This document shows, piece by piece, positions 52,255-61,557 of a stretch of DNA of 64,000 nucleotides. Within the stretch, counting starts at the first letter, position 1, and each line of letters starts with the position of its first letter. The stretch comes from Janthinobacterium saanense (GTDB lineage Bacteria > Pseudomonadota > Gammaproteobacteria > Burkholderiales > Burkholderiaceae_D). Position numbers and translations under genes: made by a program. The notes below the pieces were generated by a model. The model was not told the origin of the DNA. It saw only the letters and a list, made by a program, of their open reading frames with translations, and did no database searches. Where the stretch lies: positions 149,396-213,395 of the forward strand of contig NZ_JACHCI010000009.1 in NCBI RefSeq assembly GCF_014200675.1, given 5' to 3'.

Positions 52255-53568
52255 ATGAAAATCGCGGTCGTTGGAGCTGGAATTGCAGGGTTGTCATGTG
52301 CGTATCGTCTGGCGCAAGGGGGGCAGGACGTCACCCTGTATGAAGCGGACGATTATTTTGGCGGCCATAGCCACACGGTGGATGTCACTCTGGACGGCGT
52401 CACGCATGGTGTCGATACGGGTTTCCTGGTGTTTAACCACGCGACCTATCCGCATCTGGTGCAGCTGTTCGACGAACTCGGTGTCGAGGCGGCCGACAGC
52501 GATATGTCTTTTTCCGTCAAGATGCCGCTGGGCAGCGAGCCGGGTGCGCGCGTGCTGGAATGGGCCGGCGCCAATCTCGATACCGTGTTTGCCCAGCGCA
52601 GCAATCTGCTGCGGCCTGCTTTCTTGCGCATGTTGCGCGACATTTTGCGTTTCAACCGCCAGGCCAGCGCCATCGCCACCGCCCAGTTGCCGGCGCCAGC
52701 CATGAGCCTGGGCGATTTTCTGGATCTGCACGGTTATGGCAGCGAATTTCGGCACTGGTATCTGCTGCCAATGGCTGCCTGCATCTGGTCTTGCCCGGCG
52801 CGCCAGATGCTGGCCTTTCCGCTGGCCACTTTTATTCGTTTCTGTCACAACCACGGTTTGCTGCAAGTCAATGAGCGGCCCCAGTGGCGCACGGTGCGTG
52901 GCGGCTCGCGCGTGTACGTGCAAAAACTGCTGGCGGGCATTCCTCAGCAGCGCCTGGCTTGCCCCGTGCTGGGTGTGCGCCGCCATACGCAGGGCGGTGC
53001 GCGCACGGTCGAACTGCTGACGGCGCACGGTATCGAGCATGTCGATCAGGTGGTGCTTGCCTGCCATAGCGACCAGTCGCTGGCCTTGTTGTCGGACGTG
53101 CGCGAGGACGAGCGCAAGGTACTGCAAGCCGTGCGCTACCAGCCGAACCGGGCGGTATTGCATACGGATGCTTCTTGCTTGCCAGAACGCCGGCGTGCCT
53201 GGTCGGCCTGGAATTACCAGGGCCGCCCGGCGGCCGAAGAGGGCGAGGCGCCGCAAGTGTGCGTGCATTATTTGCTGAACCAGTTGCAGCCGCTGCCCTT
53301 CAGCACGCCCGTGATGGTGTCGCTCAACCCGCTCGATGAACCCGATCCCGCCAAAGTCATCGCCGAGTTTTCCTATGCGCATCCCGTGTTCGACGGCGCA
53401 GCCATCGCGGCGCAAAAGCGGCTGGCCAGTTTCCAGGGCATGCAAAACACCTGGTTTGCGGGCGCCTGGACAGGTTACGGTTTCCATGAAGATGGCTTGA
53501 AATCGGGCCTGGCCGTGGCCGCCACCCTGGCGAGCATGGCGGCGGCGGAGCTGGGCCATGCCGCGTGA
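52255..53568 (+). CDS. FAD-dependent amine oxidase-like oxidoreductase
   Basis: This 437-residue flavoprotein has the N-terminal dinucleotide motif VGAGIAGLSCAYRLAQGG and the GG motif FGGHSHTVDV, and ends with a FAGAWTGYGFHEDG FAD-binding segment. It belongs to the NAD/FAD amine-oxidase or phytoene-desaturase-like group that travels with DUF1365 and cyclopropane synthase genes. Such flavoproteins can introduce or oxidise double bonds in fatty acyl chains. It heads a seven-gene operon, with DUF1365 overlapping its 3' end by 11 bases. Confidence 0.9.
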   Translation: MKIAVVGAGIAGLSCAYRLAQGGQDVTLYEADDYFGGHSHTVDVTLDGVTHGVDTGFLVFNHATYPHLVQLFDELGVEAADSDMSFSVKMPLGSEPGARVLEWAGANLDTVFAQRSNLLRPAFLRMLRDILRFNRQASAIATAQLPAPAMSLGDFLDLHGYGSEFRHWYLLPMAACIWSCPARQMLAFPLATFIRFCHNHGLLQVNERPQWRTVRGGSRVYVQKLLAGIPQQRLACPVLGVRRHTQGGARTVELLTAHGIEHVDQVVLACHSDQSLALLSDVREDERKVLQAVRYQPNRAVLHTDASCLPERRRAWSAWNYQGRPAAEEGEAPQVCVHYLLNQLQPLPFSTPVMVSLNPLDEPDPAKVIAEFSYAHPVFDGAAIAAQKRLASFQGMQNTWFAGAWTGYGFHEDGLKSGLAVAATLASMAAAELGHAA

Positions 53569-54361
53569 TCCCTCGCAGCCCTTCATGGCGCAGCCGCAGC
53601 TGTGCCTGGGGCAAGTGCGCCATACGCGCTTGCGGCCGCGCCGGCATTTCTTTAGTTACGGTATTTATTACCTGCGTCTGCCCTTGCGCAGCATGGGGGA
53701 ACAGGATTTCAGCGCGCGGTTGATTTCGCGCAACCGCGCCAATCTGCTGTCGTTTCGCGATAGCGACCATGGCGATGGCAGCACACCTTTGCTGGCCTGG
53801 ATAGATGGCGTGCTGCAGGAACAAGGCGTGAGGGACGCCGATGGCGAAATCTGGCTGCAAACCATGCCGCGCGTATTCGGTTATGTATTCAACCCCGTCA
53901 GTTTCTGGTTTTGCCACCGTGCCGATGGCGCTTTGCGCGCCGTGCTGTGCGATGTGCGCAATACCTTTGGCGAGCGCCATCTGTATCTGCTCGACCATGG
54001 CGCAGCGATTGCCTATGGCAGCGAGTTGCGCGCCAACAAAATTTTTCACGTCTCGCCCTTTTGCAAGGTCGAGGGTGGCTATCGCTTCCGTTTCCTGCGC
54101 GCAAAGAAAGACGCGGGCCAGAATGAGCATCACCTCGCCTGTGTCGATTACGACGACGCCAGCGGCCCGCTGCTGCAAACCAGCTTGTCCGGCATCGCCG
54201 TGCCCTTGCGCGACCGCGCGCTCGGCGCAGCTTTGCTGCGTTATCCGCTGATGACCTTCGGCGTGATGGCCCGTATTCACTGGCAGGCGCTGCGGCTGTG
54301 GCTGCGGCGCGTGCCGTTTTTCAGCAAACCCCATCCTCCCCAAGAAAAGCTGTCACGATGA
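53558..54361 (+). CDS. DUF1365 family protein
   Basis: This 267-residue protein has the family patterns LCLGQVRHTRLRPRRHFFSY, FNPVSFWFCHR, EVRNTFGERHLYLL-type DVRNTFGERHLYLL, and SPFCKVEGGYRFRF. It is part of a fatty acid-modifying gene set and its own reaction is unknown. No membrane helix is obvious in the main part. It begins inside the oxidoreductase gene and the CFA synthase starts 10 bases after it. Confidence 0.9.
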   Translation: MPRDPSQPFMAQPQLCLGQVRHTRLRPRRHFFSYGIYYLRLPLRSMGEQDFSARLISRNRANLLSFRDSDHGDGSTPLLAWIDGVLQEQGVRDADGEIWLQTMPRVFGYVFNPVSFWFCHRADGALRAVLCDVRNTFGERHLYLLDHGAAIAYGSELRANKIFHVSPFCKVEGGYRFRFLRAKKDAGQNEHHLACVDYDDASGPLLQTSLSGIAVPLRDRALGAALLRYPLMTFGVMARIHWQALRLWLRRVPFFSKPHPPQEKLSR

Positions 54362-54371
54362 AAGGTGTACG

Positions 54372-55601
54372 ATGAATACGGAATCCCTGGCCAATGGCCT
54401 GCATGCGCGCAGCGGCGCAGCGTACGAGCACCTGGATTTGTCGGCGCCGGCGCGCATGATTTTATCCTTGCTCGACAAATTGAAATTTGGCGCCTTGCGC
54501 CTGCGCACGCCCGATGGCAACGTGCTGGTGTATGGCGACGGCAGCGCGCCCATCCACCTGGACTTGCATAACTGGAATATGTGTGCGGCCGTCTTGCGCT
54601 CGGGCGACATTGGTTTTGCGGAAACCTTTATCGCCGGCGACTGGCGCACGGACAATCTGCCCGGCCTGATTGAGTTGATGATACGCAACCGCGCCCAGAT
54701 CGAATCGCTGATCTATGGCAGTTGGTGGGGTAATTTGCTGTATCGATTGCGCCATTTGCTGCATCGCAACTCGCGTGCAGGCAGCAAGAAAAACATCCAC
54801 GCCCATTATGATATCGGCAATGCCTTTTATCAACTATGGCTGGACCCGTCGATGACCTACTCCAGCGCCCTGTTCAGCGAGGGCGATAGCCTGGAACAGG
54901 CGCAACTGGCCAAATACCGCCGCATCGCCGGCCAGTTGCAGCTGCAGCCCGGTGCGACAGTGCTGGAAATCGGCTGCGGCTGGGGTGGTTTTGCGGAAAC
55001 AGCGGCGCGCGAGCATGGCGCGCATGTCACGGGCTTGACCCTGTCTACCGAGCAACTGGCCTATGCGCGCCAGCGCCTGCAGGCAACTGGCCTGGCTGAG
55101 CAGGCTGATTTGCAGCTGTGCGATTACCGCGACAGCGCTGGCCAGTACGACGCCATCGCCTCGATAGAAATGTTTGAAGCCGTAGGGCAAAGCTACTGGC
55201 CCGGCTATTTTGAGTGTGTCGCGCGCAATCTGAAGCCGGGCGGCCGCGCCTGCATCCAGACCATCGTCATCGCCGATGAGCTGTTTGAGCGCTATAGCAA
55301 GAGCACCGACTTTATCCAGCAATACATTTTCCCTGGCGGCATGCTGCCTTCGCCGACCGAATTTCGCCGCGCCGCCGAAGCGCAGGGTTTGCGCGTGGTC
55401 GACGCCTTTAGCTTTGGCCTCGATTACGCGGAAACCCTGCGCCAATGGCGGGCCACTTTCCTGGCCCAGCGCGTGGCGCTGGAAAAACAGGGCTTCGATG
55501 GCCGTTTCCTGCTGACCTGGGAATTCTATCTGGCCTATTGTGAGGCGGCCTTTCAGGCTCATAATACGGATGTCATGCAATTTACCCTGCTGAAAGGATG
55601 A
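54372..55601 (+). CDS. Cyclopropane-fatty-acyl-phospholipid synthase family methyltransferase
   Basis: This 409-residue enzyme has the SAM motif VLEIGCGWGGFAETAAREHG near 198-217. An N-terminal domain of about 140 residues leads to HAHYDIGNAFYQLWLDPSMT, a characteristic opening of the CFA family. It methylates unsaturated fatty acyl chains of phospholipids, either to cyclopropane or to methyl-branched products. AAAGGTG precedes the ATG. The context with a flavoprotein and DUF1365 points to a specialised acyl product, not plain cyclopropane. Confidence 0.94.
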   Translation: MNTESLANGLHARSGAAYEHLDLSAPARMILSLLDKLKFGALRLRTPDGNVLVYGDGSAPIHLDLHNWNMCAAVLRSGDIGFAETFIAGDWRTDNLPGLIELMIRNRAQIESLIYGSWWGNLLYRLRHLLHRNSRAGSKKNIHAHYDIGNAFYQLWLDPSMTYSSALFSEGDSLEQAQLAKYRRIAGQLQLQPGATVLEIGCGWGGFAETAAREHGAHVTGLTLSTEQLAYARQRLQATGLAEQADLQLCDYRDSAGQYDAIASIEMFEAVGQSYWPGYFECVARNLKPGGRACIQTIVIADELFERYSKSTDFIQQYIFPGGMLPSPTEFRRAAEAQGLRVVDAFSFGLDYAETLRQWRATFLAQRVALEKQGFDGRFLLTWEFYLAYCEAAFQAHNTDVMQFTLLKG

Positions 55602-55603
55602 CC

Positions 55604-56185
55604 ATGCGCCGTTTGCTGTCTGTTTTTCTATTCTCATTCCTGTCGGTGGCGGCCCATGCCGCGCCGCCAGCATCCCCCTCATCGCCTGCCGCTTTTATCA
55701 GCGCCGACGTGCCCGAAGCCCGCTTGGCGGGCGAGGGCGACTATACCTGGTTTGGCATGCGCATTTACCAGGCCCAGCTATGGGTAGGGCCGCAAGGCTA
55801 TCAAGGCCTGGCCTCGGCCACCGCGCCCTTCGTGCTGGAATTGCGTTATGCGCGCGGACTCGACGGCAGCAAGATCGCCGAAGCCAGTTATGAACAGATG
55901 CAGAAAATCCAGGCCGGCACGGAAGCGCAGCGCCTGGAATGGCTGCGCACCATGCAGCGCATCTTCCCGGACGTCAAACAAGGCCAGCGCATCGCCGGTG
56001 CCTACCGGGCCGGCGTGGCGCCTGGCGTACGCTTCTATCTGGATGGCAAGGTCATGGCCGATGTGAGCGATGGCGATTTTGCACGCGCCTTCTTTGCCAT
56101 CTGGCTCTCGCCGGAAACCACGGCGCCCAAGCTGCGCAGCGCCTTGCTGCAAAATGCGCTGCCGCAGGCATCCGCCTTGCCATGA
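55604..56185 (+). CDS. Chalcone isomerase-like periplasmic protein
   Basis: This 193-residue protein has a signal peptide (MRRLLSVFLFSFLSVAAHA, residues 1-19). The mature part resembles the bacterial chalcone isomerase-like family: GEGDYTWFGMRIYQAQLWV, LRYARGLDGSKIAEASYEQM and FPDVKQGQRIAGAYR. These families bind fatty acids in other organisms. ATG 55604 is placed six bases after AAGGA. An ATG at 55598 overlaps the CFA stop (ATGA) and would give a two-residue longer form. Confidence 0.85.
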   Translation: MRRLLSVFLFSFLSVAAHAAPPASPSSPAAFISADVPEARLAGEGDYTWFGMRIYQAQLWVGPQGYQGLASATAPFVLELRYARGLDGSKIAEASYEQMQKIQAGTEAQRLEWLRTMQRIFPDVKQGQRIAGAYRAGVAPGVRFYLDGKVMADVSDGDFARAFFAIWLSPETTAPKLRSALLQNALPQASALP

Positions 56186-56192
56186 GCATGCC

Positions 56193-57473
56193 ATGAGCAC
56201 ATCAGGCAGTCCGCTGGCGCTGCCTGCCTTGTTCTCGTATGGCCTGTTTGGCTTGCCGCTGGCCATGCTGGCCTTGCCCATCTATATATATGTTGCACCG
56301 TTTTATACGCAGCGCAGCAGCCTGGGACTGGCGCAGATAGGCGCCGTGCTGCTGGCGGCGCGTATTGCCGCCGCCTTCATCGACCCGGCCCTGGGCGCCT
56401 GGATCGCCCGTGGCCCACGCAGCTATGCCAGCTGCATCGCGCTGGCCCTGCCTTTGCTGCTGCTGGGCTTTGGCGCCCTGTTTCATCCACCGCTACTGCC
56501 AGCGGGCGCTACCCTGGCCTGGTTCCTGGCATCCTTGCTGCTGGTGTATGCCGCTTACGGCCTGGCCAGCATCGCGCACCAGAGCTGGGGCGCGGCGCTG
56601 AGCCAGGCGCTGGCCCAGCGTTCAAGAGTGACGGCGGTACGCGAAGGCTGTGGCCTGGTGGGGGTGATACTGGCGGCCGGTCTCACGTCCGTGCTCGGTT
56701 ATGAAGGCCTGTCGCTGGCGTTTGCCGTCTGCCTGCTCGCTTGCGGCGCCGTGTTGCTGCGCTATGCACCGCGTCCGCCGCAGCGGCTGGCGTCCCTCAC
56801 AACGTCCGCCAGCTCATGGCGCGTGCCATTTCGCCAACGGGCTTTCCGCTATTTGTTTGCCGTCTTGCTCATCAACGGCGTGGCAGCCGCCATTCCCGCT
56901 ACCCTGTTCCTGTTCTTTGCCAGCGACTATTTGCGCCTGGGCCATTCTGCGGGCCTGTTCCTGATCGTGTATTTCTGTGCGGCCGCCGCTTCGATGCCGC
57001 TGTGGGCAGGCTTGGCCCGCCGGTATGGCGAGGCGCGCGCCTGGTCGGCCAGCATGCTGGCGGCAGCGCTGGTGTTTGTCTGGGCGTATGGCCTGGGCGC
57101 CGGGGCTGCCTGGGGTTTTGGCGCCATTTGCCTGTTGTCGGGCCTGGCGCTGGGCGCCGACCTGGCCTTGCCTTCCGCCTTGCTGGCCGGCCTGATCGGC
57201 GCGGCTGGTCACGCGGGCCGGCATGAGGCGGCGTATTTCGGCTGGTGGAACTGGGGTGTGCAGATGAGCCTGGCGCTGGCGGCCGGCATTGCATTGCCCC
57301 TCCTGGCCTGGCTTGGTTATGTGCCGGGGCAGGGCGGCGGCTTGCCTGCCTTGTCCGCCGCCTATGCTTTACTGCCCTGCGTTTTGAAGGTGGCCGCTGC
57401 CTTGCTGCTATGGCGCGCGCCGCTACAACATATATATAAGGAGACAAGACTCCATGAATCGCAAGATCGATAG
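56193..57473 (+). CDS. MFS transporter in the lipid-modification operon
   Basis: This 426-residue protein has about twelve helices. The MFS character is seen in PIYIYVAPFYTQ..., IGAVLLAARIAAAFIDPALG and later GLARRYGEARAWSASML (a GxxxDxxGRR-like loop). The melibiose-type (GPH) subgroup is most likely. The substrate is unknown; lipid-linked sugar or small molecule is a guess. The true start is ATG 56193. The SDR gene starts 20 bases inside its end. Confidence 0.87.
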   Translation: MSTSGSPLALPALFSYGLFGLPLAMLALPIYIYVAPFYTQRSSLGLAQIGAVLLAARIAAAFIDPALGAWIARGPRSYASCIALALPLLLLGFGALFHPPLLPAGATLAWFLASLLLVYAAYGLASIAHQSWGAALSQALAQRSRVTAVREGCGLVGVILAAGLTSVLGYEGLSLAFAVCLLACGAVLLRYAPRPPQRLASLTTSASSWRVPFRQRAFRYLFAVLLINGVAAAIPATLFLFFASDYLRLGHSAGLFLIVYFCAAAASMPLWAGLARRYGEARAWSASMLAAALVFVWAYGLGAGAAWGFGAICLLSGLALGADLALPSALLAGLIGAAGHAGRHEAAYFGWWNWGVQMSLALAAGIALPLLAWLGYVPGQGGGLPALSAAYALLPCVLKVAAALLLWRAPLQHIYKETRLHESQDR

Positions 57474-58221
57474 CTGGGCAGGCAAGCGGGTGTGGATTAT
57501 CGGTGCATCGACCGGCATCGGCGCCGCCTGTGCCAGCCTGCTGCTGGAGCGGGGCGCCAGCGTGGCCTTGTCGGCGCGCCAGCGGAGCAAGCTGGAACAA
57601 TTATGCGCAGGGCAGCCGCTGGCGCTGGCCATGCCGCTCGATATCACGCAGCCTGAGCAGGTGCAGGCCGTGTGCGCTGCCCTGACACAGCAATGGTCAG
57701 GTATCGACCTGGTGCTGGTGGTGGCCGGTGGCTATACCGCCATGCGCGCCGACGATTTTGACCTGGCGCAAGCGCAGCGTTTGATGGACTTGAATCTGGG
57801 CGGCGTCTTTGCTTGTCTTGCGCCAGTCTTGCCGCTGCTGCTGAAGCAGGGGGCGGGCGGCATCGGCATCGTCGCTTCGGTGGCCGGTTATGGCGGCTTG
57901 CCCAAGGCGCTGGTGTATGGCGCCAGCAAGGCGGCGCTGATCAACCTGACGGAATCACTGTATCTGGACTTGCATCCACGCGGCATCGATGTGTACCAGA
58001 TCAATCCCGGCTTCGTCGATACGCCTTTGACTGCGGGCAATGATTTCAAGATGCCGGCCCTGATGACGGCGCACGATGCGGCCGTGGCCATGCTGGACGG
58101 CATCGAGCGGGGCCAGTTCCATATCCATTTCCCCAAACGTTTTACGAATAGCCTGCGGCTGGCGCGGTTGTTGCCGTACCGCGCGTATTTTTGGCTGATC
58201 AACAAGGTGACAGGTTTATAA
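57454..58221 (+). CDS. Short-chain dehydrogenase/reductase
   Basis: This 255-residue NAD(P)-dependent oxidoreductase has the nucleotide motif GASTGIG near 17-23 and the catalytic YGASK (Tyr-x-x-x-Lys) near 152-156. Ser near 140 (VASVAGYGG) completes the triad. The N-DLNLGG region is the usual N-motif. AAGGAG before the ATG is clear. It would reduce a ketone or oxidise an alcohol in the operon's product. Confidence 0.93.
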   Translation: MNRKIDSWAGKRVWIIGASTGIGAACASLLLERGASVALSARQRSKLEQLCAGQPLALAMPLDITQPEQVQAVCAALTQQWSGIDLVLVVAGGYTAMRADDFDLAQAQRLMDLNLGGVFACLAPVLPLLLKQGAGGIGIVASVAGYGGLPKALVYGASKAALINLTESLYLDLHPRGIDVYQINPGFVDTPLTAGNDFKMPALMTAHDAAVAMLDGIERGQFHIHFPKRFTNSLRLARLLPYRAYFWLINKVTGL

Positions 58222-58230
58222 GGTGACAGA

Positions 58231-58692
58231 ATGACGAACACGGAAATTGCAGTGCCGCCGCTCGATGGCGAACACGCCCTGGTGCGCCTGGTGGCGTTCT
58301 ACGAAAACCTGAGCCTGGAAAACCTGGCCCAGCTGGGCGCCGTGTACGCGCCTGACGCCAGTTTCAAGGATCCCTTCAATGAAGTGCAGGGCCATGCGGC
58401 CATTTTGTCTATCTTTGAACACATGTTTGTGCAGGTCGATGGCCCCCGCTTTGTCGTGCTTGAAAGCATGCAGCAGAATGGGCAAGCGTTTTTGACCTGG
58501 GAGTTCCGTTTCCGCATGCGGCGCTTTGTGTCAGGAGAGCAATGCGTGCGTGGGGCAAGCCATGTGCGTTTCGATGCACAGGGCCGCGTATCGCTGCATC
58601 GCGATTATTGGGACGTGGCCGAGGAGCTGTATCAGAAACTGCCGCTACTCGGTGGCTTGATGCGCTGGCTGCGGCGCGCAGGCCAGCGCTAG
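58231..58692 (+). CDS. NTF2-like (SnoaL) protein
   Basis: This 153-residue cone-shaped barrel protein has VRLVAFYENLSLENLAQLGA, VYAPDASFKDPFNEVQGHAA and FLTWEFRFRMRRF, typical of the SnoaL/NTF2-like superfamily. Function could be binding or isomerisation of a hydrophobic molecule. AAGGTGACA precedes the ATG. It is the last of the lipid operon. Confidence 0.88.
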   Translation: MTNTEIAVPPLDGEHALVRLVAFYENLSLENLAQLGAVYAPDASFKDPFNEVQGHAAILSIFEHMFVQVDGPRFVVLESMQQNGQAFLTWEFRFRMRRFVSGEQCVRGASHVRFDAQGRVSLHRDYWDVAEELYQKLPLLGGLMRWLRRAGQR

Positions 58693-59665
58693 CGTAGCAG
58701 GCAACAGTATTCCGTCGAAAACCCTCAAAGAAAAAGATAATCTTGTCAGACTGGCCAGCGAAAAGAGGCATGGTGCGCGCGGTGTCGTTTTTCCGACACA
58801 AGAAAATCCTGATATTTAGAAAGCAAGTTTGTAAGAAATTGTTTCAATTGCCGCGAGATTTACCAGCAACAGTCGTTGTCAGCAGTATCAGGCCCGCTTG
58901 TGAAGGACGACATGGTGGGGCAGGAAAATATGTCTAGAGCGGCAATTTAAATTACCGAAGAGTCAGTAATTCACTTATGACTCTGCCACTGTCTCCAGCG
59001 TGTATGTCAACGTCAAAATCGCCCGCTACGCCCCTGAATAAGGCGCCGACGCACCAAATTGGGGCGTACGCTTGCGCGTTTTTGGGCGGTCGACAGCAAA
59101 GATTCGAGATGCGGTGTATGCTTCGTCCCGTTTATCCATTATCACCTTACAAATTGTCCGCTTTGTCGCGTAAATTATGTAAAGGAAATGATGGCTTAAG
59201 CATGTTGGCCTTTTGATCACGACCCTGCTACTGTTGCGCTAATACAACGGACGCCAAGATGGCATGCGTTATGATGGAAGGGTCAATCAGGCCAATGCAT
59301 AGTTTGGCAAGGGGCACTGGCTCTGTCGTGCAGTCTGGTTAGCGATGGTCGGGATGCCTGAAAAAGCCCCCTGGCCTGGTACTGGAAGTAACATGTCGGA
59401 ACTTGATGGAATGTGAAACGGTCGTTATAGTGCCGCTTCCGGTGCCACTTGAGCACCGAACCGGCGTACGAAATACGGTCGTCATGCAGCCTTCTTGCTT
59501 GTCGGTGCAATAGCGTGCCGATGCCGATATGAATGTTCCTCTGACCGGAACAGTACAGCGGCAGGTGGAGACCTTGCCCTCACTCATAAAAAGCGTTCTT
59601 GTAGAGCGCAGCACGAGATGCATAGGCCGTATTACTTTTTGCTTCAAAATTAAAGGAAACATGCA
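58693..59665. other. Gene-free stretch before the porin
   Basis: These 973 bases hold no open frame with the codon use of the neighbours. A GTGTCG/CGACAC stem lies at 58782-58799 and a CGGTGC/GCACCG stem at 59440-59458. Base composition is more AT-rich than the flanks. It may contain the porin promoter and untranslated leader, but I cannot place hexamers with confidence. No tRNA-like cloverleaf is seen. Confidence 0.6.
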
Positions 59666-60787
59666 ATGAAAAAAACTCTGATCTCCCTGGCAGTTCTGGC
59701 AGCAGCTAGCACCGGCATCGCTCACGCTCAATCGAGCGTCACCATCTACGGTACCGTTGACGCAGCTTTCGTCAGCGAGCGTGGCGGTGCAGCAGGCACG
59801 GTTAACAAAATCAGCAGCGGTACGGCTTCGTCGTCGCGTATCGGTTTCAAAGGCAATGAAGATCTGGGCAACGGCCTGTCGGCTCTGTTCGTTTTGGAGT
59901 CGGGTTTCAGTGTTGACACTGGCGCGCAAGACAAAGCCGGTTCCCTGTTCAATCGTCAATCGTACGTTGGTCTGACCAGCAAAGACACTGGTACCCTGAC
60001 CCTGGGTCGTCAATACACCCCGTACTACAACACGCTGTCGAAAATTGCTGACCCGTTCGCAGTTGGCTACGCTGGTTCCGCTAAAAACTTGTTCCCAGCG
60101 AACACCCGTACCAGCAACACCGTGTACTACACCTCGCCTAACTTCAACGGCTTTGACGCTGACGTGGCTTACTCGTTCGGCGAACAAGCTGATTCGAACA
60201 AATCCGGTCGTCAAATCGGCGCATCGGCTGGCTACGCCAACGGTCCTCTGAACGCACGCCTGGTGTACAACCTGGTCAACAACGACACCGCAGCTCTGGG
60301 TCACATGGGTAGCGGCCGTAACTTGTTGCTGGCTGGTAACTACGATTTCGCTGTTGCCAAGGCTTACCTGGCATATGGCGTGAACAAAGGCGCAAACAGC
60401 GCAGTGTACAACTCGGGTCTGAGCAACAGCAACTTTGCTGCTAATGGCGGTGCTTACATTAACTCGGGCAGCCTGAACAGCTACGCCTACAACGCTGCTG
60501 CTCCTAGCGTAGACAGCACCACCCTGCTGGTTGGCGCAACCGTACCAGTCGGCGAAGCCGGCACCTTCATGGCTTCGTACATCAAAGCCAACGACAAAGG
60601 TATCGCTAACGCTGATGCTGATCAATTCGCACTGGGCTACTCGTACGCTCTGTCGAAACGCACGAGCACCTACGCTTCGTACGCCAAGATCAAAAACAAA
60701 AACGGTGCAGTCTACACCGTTGGTGGCAACAGCGAAGTTGGTTCGGGCGACAAAGCCTTCAACGTCGGTCTGCGTCACTCGTTCTAA
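59666..60787 (+). CDS. Outer-membrane porin (Gram-negative trimeric type)
   Basis: This 373-residue general porin of the Burkholderiales type has a signal peptide (ISLAVLAAASTGIAHAQSSV, cleavage after AHA). The mature start SSVTIYGTVDAAFVSERGG, the GNEDLGNGLSALFVLESGF and LFNRQSYVGLTSKDTG segments and the C-terminal Phe (VGLRHSF) needed for BAM insertion are classic. Codons strongly favour GGT, GCT and AAC, unlike neighbouring genes, as expected of a highly expressed protein. AAAGGAAAC precedes the ATG. Confidence 0.95.
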   Translation: MKKTLISLAVLAAASTGIAHAQSSVTIYGTVDAAFVSERGGAAGTVNKISSGTASSSRIGFKGNEDLGNGLSALFVLESGFSVDTGAQDKAGSLFNRQSYVGLTSKDTGTLTLGRQYTPYYNTLSKIADPFAVGYAGSAKNLFPANTRTSNTVYYTSPNFNGFDADVAYSFGEQADSNKSGRQIGASAGYANGPLNARLVYNLVNNDTAALGHMGSGRNLLLAGNYDFAVAKAYLAYGVNKGANSAVYNSGLSNSNFAANGGAYINSGSLNSYAYNAAAPSVDSTTLLVGATVPVGEAGTFMASYIKANDKGIANADADQFALGYSYALSKRTSTYASYAKIKNKNGAVYTVGGNSEVGSGDKAFNVGLRHSF

Positions 60788-60858
60788 TCTTCGTGTAAAC
60801 GAAGCTTAGATCTGCAACACACATTCCTCCGGGAATGTTTGTTGTAGGCAGAAAAGAA

Positions 60859-60895
60859 AACGCGCCGCCAGGCTTTAGTCTGGCGGCGCGTTTTT
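60859..60895 (+). terminator. Terminator of the porin gene
   Basis: AACGCGCCGCCAG (60859-60871) pairs perfectly with CTGGCGGCGCGTT (60880-60892), followed by Ts. Two smaller stems precede it: CTTCG/CGAAG at 60789-60804 and ACATTC/GAATGT at 60821-60838, which may protect the 3' end. Confidence 0.92.
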
Positions 60896-60959
60896 ACGTC
60901 TGTTTTTTGCATCTGCACATCGCTTACAATGTTGCTGTTACTAAAGTAGGGGGAATCCC

Positions 60960-61490
60960 ATGTACCAAATGAAATCGCCGCGCGCCGCTGCCATGCTGGC
61001 CGCATTGCTGCTGGCCAGCGCCACCGGCGCTGCATTCGCAAACGCAAAAGTCAAGAAAGCGGCCGGCCTGGAACGCTATGGCGTGGCCGTGTATTCGGAC
61101 CTGTGCGTGCAAAAGGATAGCGGCGAAATCGGTGGACAGCGCGTCACCCTGCATCGTTTTGCCGAAGCCGACACGGTCATCTATGAATTTACGGCCGGTT
61201 CCCTGAGCTACCCTATCGTCGGCAATGACGTCAATCTGGATGCGGCCACGGGTGCCTTCGATTTCACCATCCAGTCTGCCGACGGCGAAGAGCGCAAGCT
61301 CGCCGGCAAGTTTTCCAAAGATGGGCAAACCCTGACCCTGGAAGGCGATTATTGCGGCGGCAATGTGCACATGCCCATGAAGCTGAGCCGCATCCGCGAC
61401 TTTGGCCGTGCCTTGAAAAACTGCACGCCATGCCCGGCCGTACCGGCAGCGCCGGTGGAACCCGAGAATGCCAGCGCACCTGTGGGTTAA
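60960..61490 (+). CDS. Hypothetical secreted protein
   Basis: This 176-residue protein has a signal peptide (MLAALLLASATGAAFANAK, cut after AFA). The mature part has a small beta-rich core and a Pro-rich tail with CTPCP. I do not recognise the family. AGGGGGA precedes the ATG by about five bases; ATG 60969 is a possible shorter start. It ends before a strong bidirectional hairpin. Confidence 0.75.
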   Translation: MYQMKSPRAAAMLAALLLASATGAAFANAKVKKAAGLERYGVAVYSDLCVQKDSGEIGGQRVTLHRFAEADTVIYEFTAGSLSYPIVGNDVNLDAATGAFDFTIQSADGEERKLAGKFSKDGQTLTLEGDYCGGNVHMPMKLSRIRDFGRALKNCTPCPAVPAAPVEPENASAPVG

Positions 61491-61506
61491 ACGCAGGCTG
61501 TTCAGT

Positions 61507-61542
61507 AAAAAGGCCCGGTGTTGACCGGGCCTTTGTTTTTTT
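61507..61542. terminator. Bidirectional terminator between 60960 gene and TPP enzyme
   Basis: AGGCCCGGT (61511-61519) pairs with ACCGGGCCT (61524-61532), with an upstream A-run and downstream T-run (TTGTTTTTTT). It ends both convergent genes. Confidence 0.9.
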
Positions 61543-61557
61543 GCGACCCGTGCAAGC

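Noticed and set aside
58782..58799. Possible terminator GTGTCG/CGACAC after the lipid operon
   Set aside because: The T-run is in the loop, not after the stem, and only six base pairs form.
59339..60778. Long open frame of 479 codons on the minus strand opposite the porin
   Set aside because: It is antisense to a clear porin, and its residue composition (Val, Arg, Thr, Ser runs) reflects the biased codons of the plus strand. No family resemblance or ribosome binding site.
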